From Datisca glomerata (taxonomy: Eukaryota > Streptophyta > Magnoliopsida > Cucurbitales > Datiscaceae), in the NCBI GenBank assembly GCA_003255025.1, contig QANY01008278.1, positions 770,132-834,131 on the forward strand: DNA of 64,000 bases, written 5' to 3'. A program made the translations under genes and the position numbers. This document shows positions 20,947 to 31,887 of this stretch, one piece after another. The notes beneath the pieces are model-generated. The model was not told the origin of the DNA. It was given only the letters and a program-made list of their open reading frames with translations, and did no database searches. The number at the start of each line of letters is the position of its first letter. The first letter of the stretch is position 1.

Positions 20947-23070
20947 AATTTCTTCCCATAGACGGTAGAAAAAAACTTACATGCTTTAGTGTGTACTGCA
21001 TTTTTAAATCATTAGAAGTCTGATGGCTTCTAAATCTTCTGACATTATTTCAAGGCATAATTCCCATAAGTTTCTTACTTCTTCAGATTCACAGTGACCC
21101 AACAATTTTGCGAAAAGTCTTAAATGCATGTGGCATTTGATAAATTACCTCTTCATTGAGCATTCAATATCACTTTGATAAGATTCAAGTAGTCCTCTTC
21201 TTTGTTATGCTTCTTTAAACGTGGAGTGTCAAGAGCCATCAAGCTCTATATTCAAAAGATGTTAGTCTCACAACATGATTCAATAATGATCTTAAATAGT
21301 ATCTTTCTCTGTCAACTAGATTTGCTCCGTTCCTAGAAATCACGTCCTTTCTTTCTTGGCTTCTACGTATTTGAATGTTTTTCCTAAACGTAATATTCTG
21401 GAAACTCCTTGTATAGTAGTTGTCTTGCACTTCCATGCCATTTACACTTTTCAAAGAATTATGTAAGTGTTGCACGTGTCACATATTTTAAATATATGAC
21501 ATGTTCGAGATTTTGACCAAATATCACACAAATCGCCTATTTGATAGGTCTAATTGTAGATTTATAACCGCTAGAGATATTTCATTCAAACTAAATCATA
21601 TAGTCTCCATAAACCTTCTTGTGCGGAGACTCACTTAGCATCTTGAAAATCTTGTATTTGATTGACAATTCTATCTTGAAATCATGTTATATACAAACTA
21701 CATCTCTATCATGGCATTTGTAGATGTAATTATATTAATAATTCACAATTTAATGCAGAGCAAACTTCAACAAACAATTATATCATGCAAGAATGTATGG
21801 ATAGTGAGGAACTACTGATTGATTATTGAACATTGAATTCCTGACTTTTACACAGAGATTAAATTATCTAAAACAAATCAATTTTAAAACATGACATAGA
21901 GTATAGTTCATGAATTCTAAAATTTGTTCAAAATAAATTATGTGATGTAGGAATGACAACATTAAAAGATCACTTGCCTGGCTTTGCGTCGACATATTGG
22001 ATAAGCGTCTTTTTCTTGAATAGTTTTTTAATAGAACGGTCTTGGATAATGGAATATACATTCACCATTAACCATGCAGGTGTTATTTTTTCTACTTTGT
22101 CCACATGGTCTGCAACATGTGTGTCACAACATCTTCGTGAAGGGTTTGATTTTTATCTTTATCTAAAAATTCTACAGATACATGTTTGTCATGTTGGTCT
22201 GCATTGATTATCTTGCAATCTAATTTCAAAATTATAAACATATGTTCATGTGGGATACGTCTTTTCTTGAATTCAATTACACAAACATAGGACACCATTT
22301 TTCCAAATATTTCCTCTATGAAAAGTTGATCTTTAATATCATATAACTTAGCTTGTAGACTCTTGACGCCAAATCTAGTATGTCTTATGGTCGTTGTCCA
22401 TCGTTTAGCTCATCCTTAACTTCTTTTCATTCAGGATTGCAAGTTACGATTATAAAGAGGTTTAGTTTTTGAATCTCTGTGCCAAAGCTATTACATTTGA
22501 GCATCGACGATACATATCTCTAGGACCTCCTATAAGTGACGTTGGTCGACACGTGTTTCTCTCGCATTTACTGTATCCACTACTCTTGGGCATAATTCCT
22601 GACCTTATATGCAATTGTCGTGTTCTATAGTAGTGAAGTCTCATACTCTCAAGTTATATACATTAGCAGATACTTGGCCTGATGTTGGTAAATCATATAC
22701 TCGTTGATATAGTTTTACAACACCAACAATGTGAATATGCAAATCTTCCGTTAACGCAAAATTCGAGAGTTGTTGAAAGAATTGTTTGTACAGGTTATCT
22801 TGAAGCAGTTCAATCAAATCTTTTATAATAGATTCATTGATATTTGCATCGTCCAACATTCTAATTCTATTTTAAAAGTTCATTGTGAGTATCATACAGT
22901 ATGACTAAAAGCATTTGGAACGGTCCTCAAGGATCAAACTTGGAAGGTCACGATATATTTGGCCTTGCACTCAAAACACATAACACCCTTAGCAAAAGAG
23001 GCAAGCTTTTTTCTAGCTTCACTCAAATGAAAATGTTATATGATCTGATATTTTTCAAAACATAACACCT
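20947..23070 (-). pseudogene. Helitron Rep (HUH endonuclease) part, N-terminal half
   Basis: Read on -: EARKKLASFAKGVMCFECKA near 23000, LYDTHNE near 22900, then MLDDANINESIIKDLIELL (22859) and DLPTSGQVSANVY. SLIGGPRDMYRRC near 22550 is the remnant of the FTGGPRYM block, closer than usual, so an internal piece is lost. The catalytic region reads VIEFKKRRIPHEHMFIIL (22270), keeping the paired His of the HUH motif. CMVNGECIFHYPRPFY (22080), SLNEISLAVINLQL (about 21590), RKNIQIRRSQERKDVI and RYYLRSLLNHVVRLTSFE (21475-21239) follow, then PHAFKTF and GHCESEEVRNLWE and IMSEDLEA to 20947. Many stops and shifts. Confidence 0.88.
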
Positions 23071-23089
23071 ATATATGATTCAGATGTGT

Positions 23090-23550
23090 ACAACTTATTT
23101 GGCTTATTTGAAACTTCAGTGTTAGCAAAATGAACTTGACCATTATAATAACAAAATGTTGGGGGGTTCATTCTCTAATTTCTTAGTGTTAAAATGCATA
23201 CACTGTGCTACATTCTTAAGTTCATGAAATAATGTTGAAACTAGATAAAAAAATGATTTCCCTATTATACAGGAATAAAACAAATTTGATTAAAAGATCA
23301 TAATTCAGTGTTTTCTTAAATAATAATATTACTCTCATAAAAAAAATAATATTACTTGTTTCAAAAAAATAATAATAATAATAGTTAATTCTTTTTTCTT
23401 AACATATGTTCTTTTCTTATACTAAGAAGTCATACATTCTCTTTCGTATATTGTTCGATGTTTAAGGTTTGCCCAATTGATATTTATCATTTTCTGAAAG
23501 AGTTATTTTCTCCAATTTTTCTTTTATTTTTTGAATATGTAGAACTTTGT
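23090..23550. other. AT-rich stretch, nothing recognised
   Basis: No frame, repeat or terminus was identified. It may be the 5' end of the Helitron or its flank. Confidence 0.5.
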
Positions 23551-23558
23551 ATTCTCTC

Positions 23559-24038
23559 TAGAGGTGTGCACGGTTCGGTTCGGTCAGTGAGTAAAGCATT
23601 TTGATAATCGAACCGAATTCACTGGTTACATAAAATATCGAACTGAACTGAACCTGTGTAACCAAAAGAACCGAACCGAATGAAAATTGAAGTAGTAATC
23701 GGTTGAGTTCGATTACTTGGAACCGGTTTGGCTACAATTATAAAATTTCTAAAAAATAACAAAAATCATTAAATTGAAAATATAAACACTCAACACAATT
23801 AATATATATATATGTCTAATTAATAATCATGACAAATTTTTAATAATATATATCTAATTTGTGTCTAATTTATTAAGTTTTTAATAATTTATGTCTAATT
23901 TATATATGTATATTAAAAAATAGTTGTAATCAGTTTGAATCGATTGCATGTTTATTGTAAAATAAAATCAAACTGACAGTTCTGTTATTTAAATTAGCCG
24001 AACCGATTGCATGTTTGTAAAAATTCTGTACACCCCTA
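23559..24038. mobile_element. Non-autonomous hAT element, 480 bp, with 8 bp target duplication
   Basis: It starts TAGAGGTGTGCACGG and ends GTACACCCCTA, whose reverse complement is TAGGGGTGTAC: imperfect terminal inverted repeats. ATTCTCTC stands directly on both sides (23551-23558 and 24039-24046), a perfect 8 bp duplication as made by hAT transposases. Subterminal regions are rich in GGTTCGGTTCGG on the left and CGAACCGATTGC on the right. The interior is AT-rich and non-coding, so movement needed a transposase from elsewhere. Confidence 0.93.
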
Positions 24039-24049
24039 ATTCTCTCTCT

Positions 24050-24229
24050 TCATTCTTCAAGAGTTAATTCAGAGTACGTCTTTTTCTTCATTTTCTGTTA
24101 TCATTCATGTATATTCACAAATGATTTAAAAATAATAACCTTTTAATTATGTATACAAAAATATTCTTTCTTATTCATAAATTAATTCATTTTATGAAAT
24201 TATCATTGACTAATTTCCTGTGCATATAT
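24050..24229. other. AT-rich flank, nothing recognised
   Basis: Short AT-rich sequence between the hAT element and the likely Tat LTR. Confidence 0.4.
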
Positions 24230-24884
24230 ATTGAACAGGGAAAGACCACTTAAGACACGTGTACAGAAAGGACAAATTCTAAGGGGATGCATGGATCATA
24301 AACATGGCAAGATTGGAAGCTAGACGAAAAAAGGAAAGTGGTTCAAATAGATAATGAAGTAAGCAAAAATGTGGACGGGAACAGTAAACTGGAAGGATCG
24401 TGAGAATGGAAAGGAGCATGGAAACGGGAAAAGAAGGTTAAGAAGGAGTGCGGGAACGGATGAAAGGGATATGAAATGACAGTCAAGTCGCTGTGATTGA
24501 TTACGTAGCTAAATGACTTGGATGAGACAGGATGGTAGGCCACCAAGTAGCTACGATTGATTGGTTTGAACCATAAGAAATCACCAACTGGCTGTGCCTA
24601 ATTGACGGCTGAACGAGATAGATGGGAAATGAGGATAATCATTTCCCTCCCCTTCTATTGTTATTTTAATCAACTCACGCAATTTAGGAAGCCTATATAA
24701 GGCCAATATATTAAATGAAAAAAACAAACATTCAATACAACCCAGAACATTTACTCCTTACATTCTTTTATTCTTAAAATCCCTTTCTCCCTTTGTCCCT
24801 CTCTCATTAATACTTATATAAATCCTTTACACAACCATTATCAATACTCTCTCCTTTGATCTCTGATCAGTGGAAAAAATCCTT
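24230..24884 (+). repeat. Probable 5' LTR and leader of the Tat element
   Basis: A GC-moderate, non-coding block that ends in a promoter-like arrangement: CCTATATAAGGCC at 24692-24704, then a C/T-rich leader with CATTCAATACAACCC and CTTTCTCCCTTTGTCCCTCTCTC. This is the usual look of the U3/R/U5 of Tat elements, directly followed (past the nested insertion) by the gag start. No partner LTR confirms it, so the left limit is approximate. Confidence 0.5.
24694..24701 (+). promoter_or_regulatory. TATA box in the presumed Tat LTR
   Basis: TATATAAG within GCCTATATAAGGCC, a strong plant-type TATA context, followed about 35 bp later by A/C-rich leader sequence. Confidence 0.55.
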
Positions 24885-25485
24885 AACAATCATGGTTTGG
24901 CTACGTCGTAGCCCGAGATAATAAATTAAGAACATAATAGACTAAGAAGATATCCTAATAATATTCATGAACATAGAGGAAAATAGAAGAAAAAACTAGA
25001 TTTGAGGATGAATTGAAGTTGAGATCCGTCTCCCGGTTGGATTCGTCTTCGTTTCCTCTCCAAAAAGATTTTTCCTCACCTCTCACATCCAAAAAGAGTC
25101 CTTCAAGAATCTTAAAATATTATATTTATACACTAGAGTTCATCAAGGATTAGATTGGAGCAAAAAAAATTACAAAACAAATCTAAAATCGCGTCAGCGT
25201 CGCGACGTTGGGAAGTCAGCACCGCTACGCTGGCGTTCTGTACTGCCAGCGTAGTGACGTTGGGAAGCCAGCATCGCGATGCTGGTCTTCCTGCCCAGTT
25301 CTTTTCTTTTTGTGATTTTTCTAAATTTTTGACTTCCAAATCTTTTCAAATCAATCCTAACGCAATTGAATATCAAACCTACAAGATAAAAATAAAAATA
25401 AACATAAATCAAACAATAAAACTCAAAGAACAATTAAAATTAAAGTTAAAATTATCTAAAATATGAGTGTGAAATGCACTCATCA
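24885..25485 (-). repeat. 3' LTR of the Athila-like element
   Basis: Matches 31233-31866 throughout: TCATGGTTTGGCTACGTCG, GAGGATGAA.TTGAA, CCTGCCCAGTTC, CAATTGAATATCAAACCTAC. It has a GC-rich block of palindromic words (CGTCGCGACG, CATCGCGATG) at 25190-25290, about 33 bp shorter than in the other LTR. Confidence 0.9.
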
Positions 25486-25500
25486 AATACCCCCAAACTT

Positions 25501-27270
25501 AACTTTTTGCTAGTTCTCGAGCAAAACAAAAAATATCAAACAAGAAAAAATAATAAGCACTAAATCGGAAAAGCTAAAGAAAGAGTGACGTAGTATTTTT
25601 GACTAACTAAACTTGTCTCAAAGATTCCAAAATAGCGATAAATCCAAGAAAAACTTCTAAATTATGATCATGTAAAGTTTTAACACAATTACCAACTTAC
25701 ATTACAACTTGAAAAGTCTCAAGTGTGTGTGTGTGTGTCACCTTAAGTCGTCCAATCTCTTAAACCTAGATGAGTTTATATAATCAAGTCTTGTAAAAGA
25801 GGATCTAATAATCTATAAATAGATTAGTACTCCAACACCAATTTTTCATGCCACTCTCCACTAACGTAAGCAGACCACATCACTTAGGATCATTAGGACT
25901 TTCATAGGCTTGTAATGTATGGCTATGGTTTAGGGTAGGATCAAAGATATTATTTTGGCTTAATCTTTACCCATAGTCAAAATATGCATTCTAGGAATCA
26001 ACAAGCTTAATTTAGCTCTTCTTGCAACACCCCCAAACTTGTCATTCCACCACTTGAAATATTCCACAATGATCAACCGTTTTTTTAATTTGATTTCCTT
26101 AAGCTTTTCTTTTCCTTAACGAGTTTTCAGCTAATAGCTCCCAAACTAGCCAAAAGATATTATTTTGGCTTAATCTTTACCTATAGTCAAAATATGCATT
26201 CTAGGAATCAACAAGCTTAATTCAACTCTTCTTGCAACACCTCCAAACTTGTCATTCCACCACTTGAAATATTCAACAATGTTCAACCATTTTTTTAATT
26301 TGATTTCCTTAAGCTTTTCTTTTCCTTAACGAGTTGGTCTTAGGGTATTAGGTGTTAAAACACCCATTCGAACTTAATCACTCAAGTCTAAGAGGCTACG
26401 AAATTAAACTTATTCACATTTTTAATATATCAAAACTTCTCCCATTCACTCAAATTGTCATAGCTTCAGGCATATTCCTAGAACATTCAAATACTATGAG
26501 TAAAAATGGCTAAATAAGAGAAACTTTTTATGAGGTTGGAAAGTCATCTTGAGTGATAAAAAATGGCTATGTAAGCTCAACATGGATGACTAGAGAAACA
26601 ATTATGCACATATTGGCTTGAAAAGCCCAAACGGTCCAAAGATGGACTAAATCATGTTTTAAGTGAAGTGTAGCCTGGAATTTTACCTCGAACAACAATC
26701 AAATTGGTTCTAGAGTTCTTATGAGATCATAATGATTTCTTAAGTCACATGAACCTTCTCTAAAAAGAATAATCAAACGCTCAAGGCTAGATGCTCAATA
26801 TGTCAGGATTCTCTAGTGCAATGCAAATCAATACTTGGTTCAAACACACACCAATACACAAATTCAATATTTTTTCAAAGCTATCTATAATTCAAAATCA
26901 ATCTCATCATAGGTGTTAGTGTTGTCAACAACAAAACGCTAAAAAAATGAAATATTAATTAAAGCCACCACCCCCAAACGAAAAACTTTCATTGTCCTCA
27001 ATGAAAAGAAAATATGTAAAAGGAGTAAGTAGAGAGGACTTCCTTGAATAATGATGAGGTATCATCCTCGCTAGTCTCTGCATTATTCTTGTTATCTCTA
27101 ACTTAGAGGAAAGTGGTGCATGAGTCAAATTCGTCCATGATTTTTTTATATAAAAACCTGAAGAAAAACAAAAAAAGAAAATTAAAACAAAAAGAAATAA
27201 CAGAAATATAATCGGGTTGCCTCCCGGTAGCGCTTGCTTTAATGTCTTCAACTAAACACAATGATCATCC
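25501..27270 (-). other. Non-coding 3' region of the Athila-like element
   Basis: No coding trace on either strand. It resembles the long 3' untranslated part of Athila elements and contains repeated CACCCCCAAACTTGTC words that look like extra polypurine tracts. Confidence 0.6.
25943..26336. repeat. Tandem duplication, 2 x about 210 bp
   Basis: Copies start at 25943 and 26153 (AAAGATATTATTTTGGCTTA) and both end CTTTTCCTTAACGAGTT. They differ at a handful of sites only, so the duplication is recent relative to the element. Confidence 0.92.
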
Positions 27271-27289
27271 AGGCCTCACCCGTTGTCCA

Positions 27290-28072
27290 CTAACTTTAGA
27301 ATTCCCTTTGTAAACTGGATGCTTCTCCCATAAAGGTGTACCGAAGGTGGAGGTCTAACACTGATGGTTTTTCAATAAATGATAGGTGTCTAGGTTTACC
27401 TTTTCCAAATTCTATAGTATCCACCCGCAAATCATTATTCATATCATTTGGGTGGTTGATTGCATTGAAGACATTAAAAATTACCTGATCATCTTGCACT
27501 CTTAGAATAAGTTTCCCTTTTTGTACATCAGTCAGAGTTTTCCCGTAGCTAAAAATGGTCTACCAAGAATAATTAGAATTTCATAGTTTTCTTCCATGTC
27601 AAGAATAATAAAATAAGCTAGGAAGATAAATATATCCACCTTTACCAAAACATCCTCAAGAATCCCCAGTGGATATCTGATAGACTAATCATGTAACTAT
27701 AAAGATATCATCGTGGGCTTAGCTTCTCTAAGACCTAGCTTCTTATAAACTGATTACGGCATCAAATTGATACCGTCCCCAAGATCACATAAAGTTTTTT
27801 CAAAATACGAATTCCAAATGGTGCAAGGAATAGTAAAACTGTTAGGGTCCTTTAACTTCAGAGGTAATTTATTCTGCAAGATAGCACTACACTCCTCAGT
27901 AAGTGAAACTGTCTTATACTCCTCTAGCTTTCTCTTATTTGAGAGAATATCCTTCATGAATTTGACATAGCTCGACATTTGTTTCAATGCATTAGAAAAA
28001 TGGATGTTTATATGTAGTTTCTTAAACACATAAAGGAACTTAGAAAACTGCTTGTTCAATTTCTGCTTTTGG
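27290..28072 (-). pseudogene. Athila-type protease region pseudogene
   Basis: Read on -: NKQFSKFLYVFKKLHINI, ALKQMSSYVKFMKDILSNKR, LTEECSAILQNKLP, LKDPNSFTIPCTI and CDLGDGINLMP. The last is the active-site region; Athila has CDLGASINLMP, so DLGD-G is altered from the normal pattern. Shifted frames go on with GILEDVLVKVDIFIF, DMEENYEI and GRPFLATGKTL (near 27550), and QDDQVIFNVFNAINHP (27499). Retroviral-type aspartic proteases process the gag-pol product. Frame breaks at 27750 and 27500. Confidence 0.85.
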
Positions 28073-29690
28073 AACTACTGAGGGTATGGAATAAGTGGAA
28101 GATATGGTGGAGAATTATTAGGAAAGAGCTTTGACTTAGGCTTGCCTTCCTTCTATTTTGAGCTCTTGGCAAGGTCATCACCCATTGTCTCAACTTCTGC
28201 TTCAATTGGCTAATAATTTTCAACAGTGGCTTTCTGAGATTCTGCTAACTCCTTGCCACTGTGAAGAGTAATGGCGTTTACTTGTTCCTTTGGATTCCTT
28301 TCGTTGTTGCTCGGTAGAAAATCTTGTGGTATCTGAGTTAGTATTTCTGATAGTTGACCCATTTGAAGCTCAAAATTCTTGATGGATGAAGCTTGACTCT
28401 GAATACTGGTGTTTTGTCTCTGAATACTTGTTTCTTGGCTCTAACTGTGAGTTGGGCAATAACATCTTCCAGAGAAATTTTAGGGTGCTGAGGCTAAAAC
28501 TGAGGCTGAGTAGCAACTAGTGGATTCATCACATTCTGATTATTCTTCCAAGAGAAATTAGGATGATTTCGTCACCCTTGGTTGTAAGTGTTAGAGAATG
28601 GGTTATTCTTCTTACTGTAATTCTCAACAAAATTAACATGTTCTGACTGAGAAGGAGCAAAGGGATTACTAGCTTGACATTTAGTACTAAGATGAGGCCC
28701 ATTGCTCAAATTACAAACTTCTCGTGAAGCATGAACTGTACTAGCATTGACAATGAAAGAGCTAGATTACTTTGAAAATGTAGCTACTTGAGTTGTGAGC
28801 TCAGTAAGTGCATCTACTTCATGAACTCCATAAGTCTTTCTTGGTACATTACGCTTAGCTGGCCATCGATAAGTATTAGCAGCGATTTCTTCTAGCATGG
28901 CATAAGCATCCTAAAGTGTTTACCTATCAAAGCACCTCATGTTGCTGCATCCATTAGCGTCATTGTTGAATTCCCTAAACCATTGTAAAAAGTTTGAACA
29001 TGTAGCCATCCAGGTAGTCCATGATGTGGGCATCCTCTCAACATCTCTTTTAAACCTCTCCCATGCTTCATAAAGAGACTTCATATCATGTTGGGAAAAT
29101 GTGGTGATCTCATTCCTTGTTTTGGCTGTTTTAGGTGGAGGAAAGAACTTTGCTAAAAATTTCTCAGAGAGACCATTCCAAGTTGTGATTGATCTAGTTG
29201 AAAGAGAGTTAAACAACCTCTTAGCCTTATCTTGAAGTGAGAATGGGAATAATCTCTGCCTGATTGCATCAGATGAGACATTATTGTGCTTGAATGTCTC
29301 ACAAATTTCAAGGAAAGTGGGTATGTAAAAATTTGGATCAACATTAAGCATGCCACTGAACTGATTTACTTGCACCAAGTGAATGATAGCTGGCTTAATC
29401 TCGAAGTTGTTGGCATTAATAACATGGCATTAAATGGCTGATGCAGCCTCATTGACAACTGACATCGCATAATCTCGAATTGCCCTATTATTTTGGTTGT
29501 CCATGATTTCAAAATTTTCTCGAATGTTTTTCATTGTTTCATGAGGTCATTTAGAAGCTTCTCTCTTTAATTTTCTATTACGTCGACAAGTTCGCTCAAT
29601 TTTGAAATTAAGGGGAGTCAAATTCTCGCTTCCAAATTTTTTCATACACAACAGAGAACGCCTGAAAATTCAGAAAAAAGCAATCATAAA
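28073..29690 (-). pseudogene. Athila-type gag pseudogene
   Basis: The frame 29378-28920 gives MVQVNQFSGMLNVDPN, FLEICETFKHNNVSSDAIR, RLFPFSLQDKAKRL, SITTWNGLSEKFLAKFFPP and SLYEAWERFKRD, the gag core of Athila elements in order. Below 28920 in other frames: YAMLEEIAANTYRWP, TYGVHEVDALTE, CNLSNGPHLSTKC (a zinc knuckle lacking one Cys) and YNQG.RNHPNFSW, ending near 28073. The N-terminal part lies in a triplicated region upstream. Confidence 0.9.
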
Positions 29691-30534
29691 TAAAACAAAT
29701 AAGACTCAATGTAAAATTCAAGGAAAGTGGCTATGTGAACATTTAGATCATCATTAAGCATGCCATTGAACTGATTTGCTTGCACCATGTGAATGATAGT
29801 CAGCTTAATCTCGAAATTATTGGCGTTAATCACATGGAATTGAATGGCTGATGCAGCCTCATTGACAACTGACATCGCATAATCTCGAATTACCTGATTA
29901 TTTTGGTTGTTCATGGTTTCAGAATTTTCTTGAACGTTTTCCATTGTGTCATGAGGTCTTTTAGAAGCTTCTCTCATTAATTTTCTATTACGTCGACAAG
30001 TTCACTCAATTTTCAAATTAATGGGAGTTAAATTCTCACTTCCAAATTTTCTCATACATCACAGAGAACGCCTGAAAATTCAGAAAAAAAATCATAAATA
30101 AAACAAATAAGACTCAAAGTAAAATTCAAGGAAAGTGGCTATGTGAACATTTAGATCATGATTAAGCATGCCACTGAACTGATTTGCTTGCACCATGTGA
30201 ATGATAGCCGGCTTAATCTCGAAGTTGTTGGCATTAATAACATGGAATTGAATGGCTGATGCAGCCTCATTGACAACTGACATCGCATAATCTCGAATTG
30301 CCTGATTATTTTGGTTGTTCACAGTTTTAGAATTTTCTCGAACGTTTTCCATTGTTTCATGAGGTCTTTTAGAAGCTTCTCTCCTTAATTTTCTATTACG
30401 TCGACAAGTTCGCTCAATCTCAAAATTAAGGGGAATCAAATTCTCACTTTCAAATTTCCTCATACACCATAGAGAACGCCTGAAAATTCAGAAAAAAAAA
30501 ATCATAAATAAAACAAATCAGACTCAATGTAAAA
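29307..30534 (-). repeat. Tandem triplication of the gag start, 3 x about 409 bp
   Basis: Units start (on +, TTCAAGGAAAGTGG) at 29307, 29717 and 30125; the next boundary is at 30535. Each contains, on -, an untranslated piece plus the gag start with RRNRKLRREASKRPH, NNQ..RDYAMSVVNEAASAI and MVQANQFSGML. So the element offers three successive gag start regions, only the innermost of which runs into the full gag. Copies differ by a few percent. Confidence 0.93.
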
Positions 30535-31232
30535 TTCAAGATATGTAACTCCAATATTAATAAACAAAATCAATCTCCTGTAACAGCACTAAAAACTTGT
30601 TGTGATATTTTTTATAGTGCAAGTGTACACTATCGTTGTCGAGTAATAATTTTTTCTAAAAATAAATTATCATCCACAGGATTGATTGATATTACTAATT
30701 GAAATTAACTCAACTTTAATTCTACTTGAGAATGACAAAAAGTTAGAATTTTTAATTAAACTAAAACGATAAATATTTGAGAAAGATAAAATTTGAATAG
30801 TTAAAAGCTCTAGGATTTCGATTTCACCAAACCAAACATGCTCTAAATTCCAATTCTCAATTACTTAACATTTGTTCAGAACATTGATAACGAATTTCTT
30901 TAATATAATAATCAATCTTTGTCAAGCATCGATAATAATGAATCATAAATATGAATCATACATCTTTGTCAAGATTCAACATAATGAAACTCATTAAGCA
31001 CAAGAACTTATAGTTGTTACACTAGATTCATAATTATCTCTGACTTCTGAAATTCTAAAGGTGTTGTAAACGAAGAGAAAATTCAATCATCACTTCTCAG
31101 TGTCAGAATCATCATTTCTCAGTCATAGAACTAAATCCAAAATCATACAATACAATCACAAGCATTAAGAACAGATTATAACACTCAATAATACTGAATA
31201 AACATCGATTGAGTTAAAAATCAAAATTAATG
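30535..31232 (-). other. 5' untranslated region of the Athila-like element
   Basis: Non-coding leader between 5' LTR and gag. The sequence next to the LTR (TTAATTTTGATTTTTAAC on -) does not match a tRNA end that I recognise. Confidence 0.55.
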
Positions 31233-31866
31233 AACAATCATGGTTTGGCTACGTCGTAGCCCCTAGATAAAAAAATTAGAACATAATGAAGTAAGAAAAC
31301 ATTCTACTACTATTCATAAACATAGAAAAGAAAAGAAGAAAAACTAATTTTGAGGATGAAATTGAAAAGCCTTCTCCTTTGCCTCCCACATTCAGAAAAT
31401 GTCCAAAGACCCGTCTCTAAAACTCTAAGATATTCTATTTATACCCTAGGGTTCGAAAATGATAAATTTGGAATATAAATCAGAAAGAAAAAATTAATCC
31501 CGCGCCAACGTTGCTACGCGGCGCTGACGTTCTATACTGCCAGCGTTGCTACACGGCGCTGACGTTTTATACTGCCAGCGTCGCGACACTAGGAAGCCAG
31601 CATTGCAGTGTTGGCGTTCTGTACTTCCCGCATCACGATGCTGAGAAGCCAGTATCGTGACACTGACCTTCCTGCCCAGTTCCGTTCTTTTTGTGATTTT
31701 TCTGAATTTTTGAATTTCAAATCTTTCTAAATCAATCCAAATGCAATTGAATATCAAACCTACAAGATAGAAATAAAAATAAACATAAATCAAACAATAA
31801 AACTCAAAGAATAATTAAAGTTAAAGTTAAGATTATCTAAAATATTAGTGTGAAACGCACTCATCA
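31233..31866 (-). repeat. 5' LTR of the Athila-like element
   Basis: Partner of 24885-25485. The GC-rich palindromic block (31500-31670) is expanded: CCAGCGT..CTAC.CGGCGCTGACGTT occurs twice in tandem, then CGTCGCGACA and CATCACGATG variants. Confidence 0.9.
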
Positions 31867-31887
31867 CTTTCCAGAAAATCAAACCAT

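Larger units (their letters stand above)
11922..23070 (-). mobile_element. Helitron, interrupted by a gypsy element
   Basis: The two halves of one Rep/helicase pseudogene lie on - at 23070-20947 (Rep, N-terminal) and 13297-11922 (helicase, C-terminal). The gypsy element 13298-20946 separates them. The protein reading runs across the junction: the left half ends VYGKKF and the right half resumes KDYDLPS, as in plant Helitrons. The Helitron ends (5' TC, 3' CTRR with hairpin) were not located, so the outer limits given are those of the coding trace. Confidence 0.85.
24885..31866 (-). mobile_element. Athila-like Ty3/gypsy element lacking RT and integrase
   Basis: Flanked by direct repeats of 601 and 634 bp (24885-25485, 31233-31866), read on - as TGATGAGTGC...CCATGATTGTT. 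The polypurine tract AAGTTTGGGGGTATT (25486-25500 read on -) stands before the 3' LTR. Inside, on -, are gag and protease of the Athila type; then about 1.8 kb of non-coding DNA replaces RT, RNase H and integrase. Movement would have needed enzymes from another element. No exact 5 bp target duplication was found. Confidence 0.85.
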
